DNA from: Nymphaea colorata
Lineage: Eukaryota > Streptophyta > Magnoliopsida > Nymphaeales > Nymphaeaceae
DNA length: 64,000 nt
Direction: 5' to 3'
NCBI RefSeq assembly: GCF_008831285.2
Contig: NC_045138.2
Span: 20,867,934 to 20,931,933, forward strand
The notes beneath the pieces were generated by a model that was not told where the DNA came from, ran no database searches, and saw only the letters and a list, made by a program, of their open reading frames with translations. Both the position numbers and the translations under genes were made by a program. Positions within the stretch are counted from its first letter, which is position 1. Every line of letters starts with the position of its first letter. Of the stretch, positions 36,461-48,413 are shown piece by piece.

Positions 36461-37944
36461 GAGCTATGCTTCTGAGAACCCTGTTCTTGGGGAAAAACAG
36501 TGTAGCAGTATGTACTGTAGAGACATTTATTTTTTGCAACGGCTTCTTCTTCCTATCTGGTTGAAATTAAATCTGCATCACTCAAGACTGATATGAGCAT
36601 TTACTCATGGTGAAGTTCCATTTTATAGCATTGTGTATTGGTGGACCAAGGTTCTGCTCTTTCTTTTTTAATATATAGCATCTTTGTTCGAGTTCACAAA
36701 CATAACCTACTTCCTAATACCTGAAATTTTTAGGAATACTACATTAGGCACATGGATTGTTGCACCGTTAGTTCGGAAGCAGAGTGGCAACGGCTTATCC
36801 GGTGCTTAGAGGCGGTGATTTTTCTATATACTTGTTATTGGTATTTTTCCCATTTCATTTTCACATACCATCAAACTTAGAAATATAGAATTGGAAATAT
36901 ATTTCTGAGTCATCACACACACACCAAAATTGGAATTGGAAAAAATTTTCTCATTCCATTTTTTCATTTCCTTTATTTCCAAAAATATATTTTCATGCCA
37001 TCAAACGGCCCCCCTATTGTTTTCCTTTTTATTTCACTCTTGCTTAGTAACTCTAAGTTGGCTTTAGTTCACACGAAACTGTTAATTTCCATATGATTTA
37101 TGTTTCATTTTTTACTTGTAGTCCTACTTCCTTTCTTTCTCTTCACATTTGTACCTTTTATCATGTGGGGAAGTGACAAGTGAGGGGCTTTATTGTCTTT
37201 TTCTTTAAGGTGAGCTGTATTTTTTTCTACAATGTAATTTTTCAACTTTCTATTTTTGTCCTCTAAGTTTATCATATAATCCGTCCTTTTATCAAGGACA
37301 TTTTCATGATTATATCACGGCTGCACTTTTACCATTTTGCCCTTATAAGAAGCTTGTTTTGTGCTCCTAATTTGAATTCTTTCAGCTTCGTTTAGTCTAT
37401 TGAATCCTAACTTTAAAAGCACATATGTACTTTAACATTGAAGATGTGACTTTGAGTTTTGAACTAAAAATTACTTCATGAAAATCAAACATGCACCAAC
37501 TGGACTCAAAGCTCTATTTTTTTCTTTCACTACACTGCACATGCACATTCAACTAGCCTAATCGGTCTTAAATAAAGCAAACCTAACTAACGTTGTAAAT
37601 TGATTTCATTTATATCTAGAACTTGGACTCATTTCGTTGATGAACTCTGGCACATTTAATTAAGGGTAGAGCCAAGGGGGCCGGCAAGGGCCCTAGAACC
37701 CCATCAATTTTTTTTTTTTAATTTTTACATGTAAATTTTAAAAAACTTTATTTATCCTATATATAAATTTTGTAAAATGATATTTCAGTCTTCATCAAAA
37801 TTTTGAAACTATAATTTACCCCTCTCATCCATTAGGGTATCAAAATTTTGAAACTATAATTTATCCCTCTCATCCATTAGGGGTATGACTTTTATAAGAT
37901 CATTCAATTTGACATGTGAATTTTTTTTACTAAGGACTGGATTT

Positions 37945-37988
<44 letters not shown>

Positions 37989-40122
37989 CGAGACTAGTTG
38001 TGAAAGGGAAAACAATAAGATCCTTTAAATTTGTTTTAAAAAGTATTTTAAACAAAATATGAACCTTCTAATGTGTTTATAAACATTAATTTAATATGAA
38101 TCACGACAGGTTTATTTTTATAAAAAAATTGACCTTTCTTCTACCAAAATTTTGATGCATTCATTTTTTTATTATTAAAAATATTATTAAAATAAAAAAT
38201 GACTAACTTATGTTTAGCACTAAAGAAAGCAGCTTTTGCGTTGACAATCATAAAATGATGCACAAGGTTCACAATGACAATATTTCAAAAAGCAGCTTTT
38301 GCTTTCTTTTCCTCTTGCTACTGCCTAAAGATGGGGAAGTCATCCCCTTTACCCTCGAGGTTTAGGGCTGTTTCAGGACTTAAGTGGCCGGTGACATACC
38401 AGTCAATTAGAGTGTCCCACTATCACTATTTGCGGTCTAGAGGAGTAGTGCCTACTGTAATCGAACTGACGATCAGGTTCTCATCAGCCTACTAGTCTAA
38501 CCAGCTATGCTACAGCCCTTGGGGCAACAATGCATTGCCAACATTTTCCACTAATCTAACGGCCGATAATCAGAATAACAGCTGAAGCATAAATCCAACT
38601 TCACTTAAAGAAGCACACAATGATCACTATTATTAACAGTGACAACAATGATACAGAGACAGATTATGTAGGTTGGCTAATTTCAAAATTTTGGTATTAA
38701 TTGGTCTCCAGTTAGAAGGTGACATGCATGAGAATTAAGTCTGTGTGCGTGTGCCCACACACATAGATAATGAGAGAGAAAGAAAGAGAGCCAGGGTAGT
38801 CCACACCAGATAGTAAACAAAAAGATGTAGATATAAAAAAAAAAAAACTGGTTATTCAAGATATTTTTAGAATTAGTAAATAGCATGGTCAGATATGTAC
38901 AGTTGAATAAACATTGAGCTTTTGATGGGATTTTTTTCATAAGGATTGGACAAAGATATGTTCATATATTTCTTGACGGCAAATGAAAGCCACAGCAAAA
39001 ATGATTAATACGCTACATTAGTAAGGGTGGAGTTGTTCACGCGGGTTCCATTCCAACTTCTGGAATGGATTTCAACTTAGTTGAGCAGACATATCTGTTT
39101 CTGTGAACCGCGATTTAGTATCATAGGTTCCTTTGTATCATGCACGCAAGGATGTTCAGTGATCCCAAGTCAGGCTTGATCTGAACTTGTTCGGTTAAAC
39201 TCGACTTGAGCTCAACTTGTTTATAAACTAATCAAGTTTATAAACTAATCAAGTTTGACTATAAAGTTGAACTCATTTTTGAAGCCCGAGTAGTCAAACT
39301 TTCTATTAATATATTACTTCCCACGTGGTTGGTAGTTATATACAGGTTTTGCTTTAAAAATATGCAAAACCTAATTTATTACTATCTCCTTCCTTTCAAT
39401 TAGGAATGTACAACTAGCAAGTGGAGCTCGAGTTTGATTTGTTTAAGTTTGCATCACTTCATTCATATTGTTCTTTAAATTACAATAAAAACTATAAAAA
39501 GGTTGTTGAAGTTAATCAAAACATAATAAGATGCCCCTAAAGATTTACAAACTGGAAGACAAGAGCGCGTCAAGTTCCTATAGCATAAACTCAATTGGTT
39601 TATAACTTGAGTTTTAAACTTGAGTCACAAAAAACATGTTTTTAAAAAAAAAATTGAAAAAAGTTGATAAATTAAATGGTAGTTTAAAACTTTTAAAAAA
39701 GTGTTTTTTGAAAAAAAAACGTTAAAACCGTCCAAACGAGTTTTTAACCTGTTTTTAACATGTTTTTTGCATTTTTTTTTTACTTTTTTCAGTTTTTTTA
39801 ATGCCAAACATTTTTTTTCATTTTCTATTTTTATTGTTGCAAATCTACTTATCTTTTAATGTTTGTGTTATTAGTTTTTTACTTATTTTATTTTTTTCTA
39901 TCAGATGTTATTTTGTGATTATGATTTTAACTAAATATTAAATTAGAGAAGCTCATATCAAACTTACACGTACACTAGTTCGAGTGAAGCTCGAGTTACC
40001 TCTGCTCGCTGTACATCCATACTTGTAACGTTAACATCCAACACTGACAGTGCATGGTCATTGAACGCCGTCATCTCGAAATCATGGTGGGAAGGTTTAG
40101 AAAAAAGATGACCAACTGGTCC
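36461..40122. other. Gene-free interval before copy C
   Basis: No gene seen. 37080-37880 holds repeats shared with 11160-11960 and 50900-51340 and a GGGGGCCGGCAAGGGCC-type dispersed repeat. (TA)n at 37950-37981. 38025-38222 is the duplicated 5' flank. 39600-39840 is AT-rich and similar to 41400-41720. Confidence 0.55.
38440..38525 (-). repeat. tRNA-like SINE head, fragment
   Basis: The minus strand reads TGTAGCATAGCTGGTTAGA (A-box-like), then GTTCGATTAC (B-box-like) about 40 bases later. It does not fold into a full tRNA, so a SINE remnant is likelier. A related fragment lies at 56641-56720. Confidence 0.5.
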
Positions 40123-40130
40123 TATAAATA
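40123..40130 (+). promoter_or_regulatory. TATA box of copy C
   Basis: TATAAATA, a consensus match, about 280 bp upstream of the ATG at 40411. The transcription start would be near 40155. Confidence 0.6.
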
Positions 40131-40410
40131 GCAAACGTAATTAAGAACGTCAATTGACAAGTAACAATCTAACAATTAACAAGCGCTCGCGTAGTCGCGT
40201 TCCAGACCATTACTCTCGTTCGTACCGTACTGGTGTTTGATAGATGGTCTTGACCTTAGCAGCAGCAGCTTCAGCTTGTATTATTTGAGATCTAGAGCCA
40301 CCCCACTACATTCCAGCCGTGAAGGATTTTCCTTCCCCTCCCACCGATTCCGTTCTGATCGTCAGATCTCCGATCACTACTACCTACCGCATTTTCTTGC
40401 AGGAAAGGGA

Positions 40411-42486
40411 ATGGGGCTATGGAGTTTCTTCAGCAGAAAGGGGGAATCAGGATTCGGTTGTCGTTCTTCTGCCGAGCAAGTTACAGATGGAATCGATGCT
40501 TCCAACATCACCGCCGTTATCACAGGTCTCCTCTGTCTCTCTCTCACACACCTTTTCGTGTTCTGTTCTCATTTCTTGTTCTTTTAGGAGGAAGGAGTTT
40601 CGTTCGAGTTCCCGCAGATTGGGAAGAACAATATGCATTACTAATCGAGCGTAGGAAAAAAATAAAAGGAACCAACAGGGTATTAGCAATCAAGCATGGG
40701 TAAAAGGATTGATTCAGCTTCTTCTTCTTCTTCTTCTACAATCAGGGGCTACCAGTGGAATCGGCATGGAGACTGCGAGAGTTCTTGCTCTGAGGGGAGC
40801 GACTGTGATCATTGCTGCGATCAGCCAGGAGCTTGGGGAGGAGGCGAAGGAGAAGATTGTGGAGCAAGTGGCGGATGCGAAGATCGAAGTGATGGAGCTG
40901 GACCTCAGCTCCCTCGCCTCCGTCAGATCATTCTCTGCCGCTTTCCTCTCCTCAAACAAACCCCTCAACCTTCTCATGTACGTTGATCGACCCACACCGC
41001 ATAAATCTTGTTTTGCTCATTTATGGTTGACCGACAGCATCGGATTCTCCCTTTTGGCGGTAAAAGAAGAAACCCTTTGGCATATTAGGTTCAGGACAGA
41101 ACTTCGGGGAAAAATGATTCCCTTCGGGTCGTTTTCCATAAAACCGAACGGCCTTCTGGTATAAAACCTACAGGTTTGTGTGGGCAGTTGCCCACACCAG
41201 CTCGACAATTTCTCTTCATTCTTTATAGAGGTTCTTTACAACTATTTTCTGTTTACATAAAAATATATTATGTGGTATAAGAATGAGATTTTCTAAAATA
41301 GTGTTTCTTAGATGAAAAACCCTATTTTTATCAACAGGTTTATTAAAATTAGCTTCGTTGGTCTGTGTGGGTAGCTGATAAAACTATAGTCACACAAAAC
41401 TCGTCTTTTTAAAAAAAAAATGGAAAAAACGTGATACATTAAATGATTATTTAAAACTTTAAAAAATGCATTTTTTTAAAAAACGTTAAAAATGAAAAAA
41501 CACATTTTTAACAAGATTTTTTCACCTTTTTTTCATTTCTTTAATTTTTTTAATGCTAAACTGTTTTTTTTTAAATCTTTTGTTTGTTGCAAATCTACTT
41601 ATCTACTGATGTTTGTGCTATTAGTTTTTCATTTATTTTATTTTTCTTATATTTTTAGTTTTTTAAATTTTTTAAAAATTTACCATATTTTTTCTGTTTT
41701 TTTCAAACTCGTCGTATCATGCACGAAAAAAACCTGGACATTTCAAACTTTGTTCATATGGATAAAACAAAGTCTTGTGAAAGAGGCAAATGCCAAAATC
41801 CAACTTTCTCCCACAAACATGAGAGAATGCTTTGAGTCTCTTTAGAAAAAACATAATGGACAAACTTGCAGATCTCGAGTTGGTTAGAATTGTCTATTTA
41901 CATATTAGTCACTCAGCTGAGATCATCAACTAATTACCTATTTTTACCTATTTATATAGTTAAATCCTCAAGTTTGTGCTTCTTTCGATTGTAAAATATC
42001 ATAGTCTATGTTATTTTTACATGTGAAAGAACACAAATATTACTCAATACACATAAAAACTCATATTACCTGTTATTCAGTTTTAATTGATAAAAAAGTC
42101 ATATATAAAATACTGACAAAACTTTTATAGAAAAAATTCATCATAAAATTTTTTAACCTAATCCAGCTGAGTCACAGAGTCAACTCTTTATTGAGTTGAT
42201 TCTAGTTCAAGTCACGGCTTTGTTAACTATAGTAAAAACTGAACTTTGTCAAGACTAAGTCTTTGCGAACTCACTCTTTTGGCATCACCCAACCCAAGCA
42301 CACCTAAAATTGGGTTTTAGCGTAAAGGAGTGACAACTTGGGTTTGTCAAATTTTGAAGTCATCCAAAACACGTCTAAAAATAAGGTTTGAAAGAAAATG
42401 TGTTTCCAATTAGTTTAAGGCCGTTATTTGAGATTCTAAATAGCATCATAACCTTTTCTAACGTGTCTTGTTTTGTTTTTCAAAAG

Positions 42487-42531
<45 letters not shown>

Positions 42532-44143
42532 GTACACTTATTTATTTATATGTATATATATATATTTAAAATAGCAAACGGCGAGGACTCGTTGATGCAT
42601 GGTAGGCCACTTTTAGGTGCGGACAAAAAAACTAGAGGCTTATTTATAGATACAATATTAGTAGTAATTTGATAGGAACACATATTAACTGAACTGTGTT
42701 TGAGTTCAAATATATTTTTTTATTCATAAAATAATTAATGGCTCTTATAATGCCTGTCATTTTTTTAATATTACTTAAAAAAAGAGAACCACGATAACAA
42801 CTAAGCCTAGGCACCGAGCCTGCCCGCCGTCGGGTACCCAGTATCCTGCATGACTGTCGCCCGGGCCTAGGCTTGGAAAAAAGGAACTGAGGTCAGCCCA
42901 ATAATTTATCGGGCCAACCCGGCCCGATAAGCTAGGGTGAGTCCGATAATGAGTTTTTTTAATTTATTATCATATATATATATATATATGACATTTTATT
43001 ATGATTAATTATATTTATATAATTCTATTTGTTTAAAAATATTTTTTAAATTTAATTGAGCTGAGCTCAGGCCAGGCTTGGGCTCAGGCTTTCCAAGTTG
43101 GACCGATCCCAGGTTTTAGATGTCGGGCCGGCTCGTGCTCGATTCATTATCAGGCCAGGCTGATGACCAGACATAATAACAATTTCAATTAAGGCATGTT
43201 GTATGCAAAATTAGTAGTCATAAACATGTTAACATGCTTAGATTTTGTTTAAAATATTTTTCAACAAGTGTCGCATGGTTTTTTCCCTTTAAGTGATCGT
43301 GGTGGATGTATCAAATTCCTAATGCAAGGTGAGTCTCAATTATGCATTATTAGTAGTAAAAAAAGCATGGTGGACACACTACCAATCGAAAAGCCAAAGC
43401 TTCTACCCAACCCTTTATATTTTTAGAGTATAAGGCATACTTTTGGTGTTTGGAGGTGTCACCTTTGGTTCAACTTGTGCGTCGATAATTCTCTTTGTAC
43501 AACATAGAAAGTTAACGCTTATGGCACTCAATATAAAAACTAGCTGTCTAACAAGTATGGCGGAACCAGAAATTTTTCATGACGGTGGCCGAATTAATTT
43601 CTTACTTTTGACTATGGCGAAAATTTTTATATAAAAGTAAAACGAGCGAAATTGTCTAAAATTTACATGCAATTTTTTTTTCTAAAATAAATTAAGGTAG
43701 GGTTAGGGCCCATGCGGGCCCTACCATAACTCCCCTGCTAACAACCCTCACTTCAACCAGTTGCGCCCTTGACGTTCCCTTTCAATTTCCTTCTCTTTTA
43801 TTTCTCTATGTATATATGTCATTCTCAAAGTTTTGGTACACATTTCCTGAAGGCTGGCCTCTCATCAAAATATAAATAGTGTCTCATTTTTTTCTACCAG
43901 AAACAATGCAGGCATTTTTGGATGTCCCTTCCAGCTTTCTGAAGATGGGGTAGAGCTACAATTTGCGATTAACTACATTGGTAAGCATGCATGTCTCATG
44001 TCAACCCTTTCTCATGTAATCACTTATGATTCAACTTCTTTAATTTAATTCGCTTTTCACAAAGTACGAAAACTGGTGTACTACTTAGTTGCCCACACCA
44101 GCCTCTTAAAAATTTTTTTTGTACTTAAATAGAAATCTTAAAT

Positions 44144-44206
<63 letters not shown>

Positions 44207-44804
44207 TGTCCCACTAGATTTGAGTTTGCTTAAACAAGTGCCCCTCCAATCAATTTTTCTGGCTCCGCCACTTGTACTACTTGTCTCTTTTGAACACAAA
44301 AAAGAATTTTTCTAATTGATTGAAGTCATATGGCATCATGTGGCACACTGCAGCAATGACTTTTCAAACTCACACACTCATATACAAAGGCGGCGCCAAG
44401 GGAGGGCCCACATGAGCCCTGACCCCAGTTCAATTTTATTTATAAATTTTAGAAAATTTTATTTGTCTTATATAAAAATTTTGAAAAATGATATTTCTGC
44501 CCATGTCAAAATTTAGAAGCTTTAATTCTGCCCCCTTTATGAAAAATTATATATATATATATATACAACTCACTTTAAATTTTTATGCAATTGAAGGAAA
44601 CTAGAGAACTTCTAAGAGAGTAATTAAGGAAAGAAAGTGAATGCAGGGCATTTCTTGTTGACAAATCTTTTGATGGAGAAAATGAAAGCCACTGCTCAAA
44701 AGAGCGGAATTGAAGGAAGAATTGTGATTGTGGCATCGGCAGGCCATAGCAGAACCTACAAATCTGGCATTCGATTTGAAAAGATCAACGATCCTTCAGG
44801 GTGC

Positions 44805-44848
<44 letters not shown>

Positions 44849-47721
44849 CTTCTTTCTCTCATAACTCACTCGTATATACATGCCCCCCACCAAAAATAAA
44901 ATAAAATAATAAGTTACATGTTTTTTTTTAGAAAATTTCATTTTATTTGTATAAAAATTTTGAAAAATTATATTTGCTACCAAAATTTTGAAACTATTGT
45001 TTACATCTCTTATTGAAACATTCTTAGCACCAACCCTCGAAGGGTGGGAGAAAGAGAGAGAGAGAGTGTGTGTGTATGTTTTGCATAATATATATTGTAG
45101 CAAATAATTTATTGTTGTTTGTGTGGGATTTTTGTTTCTTGAAAAAAGAAAAAGCTTTTTATTCGTGAGCTTGAGCTCCTTTTGCTATAGGTACGGGCGA
45201 TTTGAAGCTTACGGGCAGTCCAAACTCGCCGCCATTCTTCATGCAAGGGAACTTGCTCGACGCCTACAGGCAAGTAGACTGATCGTCTCCGTAGAAAGAA
45301 GCCACATGAAAAGTTAATTACTGAGAAGATACCTTTCAGGCAACTGCTTAAATCTGGTTCATAAATTTTAGAAAATGCTTATGCCAGGACTCACTACACT
45401 AACAATGGCACTCTAAAACATCGAGAGAATATAAAATAACTTGTATTGATATGTGATCATGTCATCTTGGTGCACTTATAACGCAGATAAAAGCAGCAAT
45501 CAAGGTAATTAAACTCTTGAGGAACTGGATGTTCTTAAGTCCAACTATTTAGCTCTGCAAGTCGAGCTTTTGGCAGTCAAATTGTTTGATGTGCATTTGA
45601 TCTCTCTCTCTTAGAGGACTTCTTGTCATCAAATTTTGTTATATATTTTCATTTTATCAACTTTCTCTCTCTAGAAAGAAGGAGCAAAGGTGACGGCGAA
45701 CTCTCTGCATCCGGGAGCCATACCGACAAACATAGCCCAATACTACATCAAAAATATGGGTAACACACCCTACTTCTCTTCTCTTTATGTACATTTTTAC
45801 GTAGCTAATTAATTGCACCTTCATCTAATCAAATTGTTCTTCAGCTCCTCTCGCACCTCTCATCTTTATATCCAGTCCCTTCTTGAAGACTGTCCAGCAG
45901 GTACCAATACTTTCCTTTTCCTTTTTGTGTTCAGCTTCATATAAATTGCAAGCTAGAACGATCAACATTACAGGAATTATGTTTAGGGAACCAAGCCAAT
46001 ACCAAATACTTATGTATAGACCACTTAAAAGTTATGAACCCGAGATCATGATACTTTCTTTGATGACTCTTAAGGGAGTGCTATCTTGATGGTATGGTAT
46101 GATGGACATCATTTGGGTTGAGGGTTTGTTGTTCTTGGTATCCACTTTGTCAGATACTCATATATTTCGATTTTGAATACAAAAGATGAAATGTCGTATC
46201 TGAATCTGAATCCAAAATCTGATTTTACAATCTGAATCCAATATAAATCTGATTTATTTATATCCAAATCCGAATCTGAATTTTTGAACCAGATTTTGCC
46301 AATTTTCAAAATGTAGTAAAATTAGATGCAAGATATTTGCCTAAAAATGAATCTGATCCAAATTCGATTGGATATTTATGTATATCTGAGTCCGATTGGA
46401 TGCCATTTTTTAAATCTGAATCCATTCTGATTTCTTAATCGGATACTAAATTTTTTTCTGTATCGGACTTTTTCAGATCGGTTCGGTCGGATGTCCAATT
46501 CAAATAACATATATTGACATCCCTACTCCCAACCAATAAAAAAACTCTCTGTCCAGCCAGAACAGCCGAGATTGGACGTGAAAAGGTCAGCATAGAGCAA
46601 TGCGCTCTAGATAATGCAAAGTCGATATGCTGTTAAAATGATCAACTTCATTTCAAGGATGTCAATATATCCTAATTGAATTAGATATTCAACTTAACCC
46701 TTCCTGGGAAATCGAATATGAAAAAAAAAAAGTATTATCAGACTAAGAAAGGAAATTAGATTTGAATTTAAGAAATGACATCGGATCTGATTCATATATA
46801 TACATAAATATTTGATCGGATTTAATCTTAAATAAAAATTTTATATCTAATGCTCTTACATTTTGAAAACCAGTCAGATTCGGTTCAAAATTCGGATTCA
46901 AATATTTATGTGAAATCAGATTTGGATTGCGAAATTGGATTTTGGATTCGGATTCATATATGACTTTTTTTTGTTTGCATGAGAGTCTAAGTTCTATTCT
47001 AAATATGTGAATTCTGAAAAAGCAAATAGAGTATATCCGATTAGAATTTAATCCATTGACACCTCATTCATTCCAACTAGTCACGAATTTTAGTTTTCAG
47101 TGGCACTCTTCATTTTCTCAAGGGTTAATCTGTCATTCCAAAAGAGAATTTTCATGTCTGTTTTCTAATTTTTTTTTTGCTAATTTTCTTGTCTGTTTTT
47201 TCTATATAAAAAATTCGATAAAAATTAGTGCAAACTTCCCAAATTGATATTAAAATTGTAAAAGAAACCTAAAAATGTTTAACATAAACAAACAAAATTT
47301 TGAAAAATCCACAAAAAAAAAGATATTTTCATCTAGGAATAAGTGTTTGTTTAGCATTCTTATTGCAATACCTTGAGAACAAGATCACCGACAGTCAAAT
47401 GCAGTGCATTTAAGTTATCAACACCCACCATTGCTCCTTCAAGCACAAAGTAGTGACACATAAATGACAAATTTCTAATGTCCTGTAAAATCTAGTTACA
47501 AGTTTGATGCAAACGCAAATTTCAAATGTGCGGACAAATTTCAGGGAGCAGCAACGACCTGTTATCTGGCTCTGCACCCAAATATGGAAGGCGTTTCCGG
47601 CAAGTACTTCAGTGATTGCAACGAGGACCAGCCATCAGCTTATGGCAGGGACGCCGATCTAGCGAAGGGGCTCTGGGAGTTCAGTGAAGAAATGACAAGC
47701 ACAAAGCTTCCACAGAAATAG
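40411..47721 (+). CDS. TIC32-like: TIC32-like short-chain dehydrogenase, copy C (8 exons)
   Basis: Exons: 40411-40525, 40746-40977, 43901-43980, 44647-44800, 45191-45269, 45675-45759, 45845-45900, 47545-47721; 978 nt, 325 aa, no internal stop. Exon 1 is one codon shorter than in A and D. TGATSGIG (exons 1-2), NNAG (exon 3), [10 protein letters not shown] (exon 4) and YGQSK (exon 5) are all present, so an active NADP(H)-type SDR is expected. Role as for copy A: probable chloroplast-envelope TIC32 type, not proven. Intron 2 (2.9 kb) holds a hAT-like element and other repeats. Intron 7 (1.6 kb) holds AT-rich repeats. Intron 5 has a GC donor. The partial copy C' follows 700 bp downstream. Confidence 0.87.
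42801..43174. mobile_element. hAT-like non-autonomous element in intron 2 of C
   Basis: Flanked by GATAACAA (42793-42800) and AATAACAA (43175-43182), 7 of 8 bases matching. The left end CTAAGCCTAGGCAC pairs with the right end seen intact in the duplicated segment near 34220 (GCCTAGGCTT). GC-rich ends with GGCCCGG motifs surround an AT-rich middle with (TA)n. Confidence 0.65.
44388..45040. repeat. Dispersed repeats around exon 4 of C
   Basis: Two degenerate copies (44388-44545 and 44880-45040) of the family marked by GGGCCC...TTTTGAAAAATGATATTT...AAAATTTTGAAACT...CCCCTC. Other copies lie near 2780-2900, 10570-10790, 21640-21800, 34595-34780, 37660-37880 and 43555-43760. (CT)n starts directly after the exon 4 donor, as it also does in copy A. 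Confidence 0.55.
46120..47065. repeat. Two AT-rich MITE-like repeats in intron 7 of C
   Basis: 46140-46530 ends TATTGACATCCCTA. 46655-47065 starts AGGATGTCAATATATCC and ends near TTGACACCTC. Both share the AATCTGAATCC-type interior and the terminal GGATGTCAA motif of the element at 51429. Confidence 0.6.
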
Positions 47722-48413
47722 CTTCCAATCTTACGATCGCCTGATCACTGGGCACGAAAGAGTTCTCCACAGAATTGAAGCAAATTAATAAATGGTGTAC
47801 TTGCGCGACTTATATCATCGTTCATGACCTTGATTTGTTGCCTTCTTTTCTTAAGTTAAGTGTGGGGGCGTCGTTGGATTAACTAAACCAATTCAACTAT
47901 ATCTCGGACTCAGACTCATTTGGTAGATGAGTTGAGTTGGATCCTATCTCTAGTTCTTCAACTCTTGGCGACCTTATCTTGCTTCATCTGCACTTTGACA
48001 ATCATTTCTTGCATTGTGATGCAGCGATTAGAGACCTACTGGAAAGATGTGCCAATCAATTAAAATTTACTACCAAACATTAAAATTTTGCCTCCTAAAC
48101 GTTTCAACACCAGTAAGTAATCGACAAAGTCATGCAAACTGAGGATAAATTAACTGTGAAGCAAGTATAAGAAGAAATGAGATCAGATCTGTTAAATCTG
48201 CTGTTCTCTTGCCAAAAATGAACCATAGTAAAAAAGATAGAAAGCACCAACTTATCCCCAACACTGAACTTATTGGAAAGGAATACAGAGTCATTGGCAA
48301 GGAGATAAAGCAAACATGCTAGCAAACTTCCCTGGTAAATGAAGTATCTGACATAGTTGTACTAGTAAGGGCTGAATTTTCCTTTACATGTTACTCTCCG
48401 TCTCTCTCTATAG
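47722..48413. other. Spacer between copies C and C'
   Basis: No gene seen. 47880-48010 is a fragment of the repeat also found at 11880 and 51180 (GGACTCATTT...AGATGAGTTGAG). The duplication that made C' starts within about 30 bp upstream of 48414. Confidence 0.5.
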
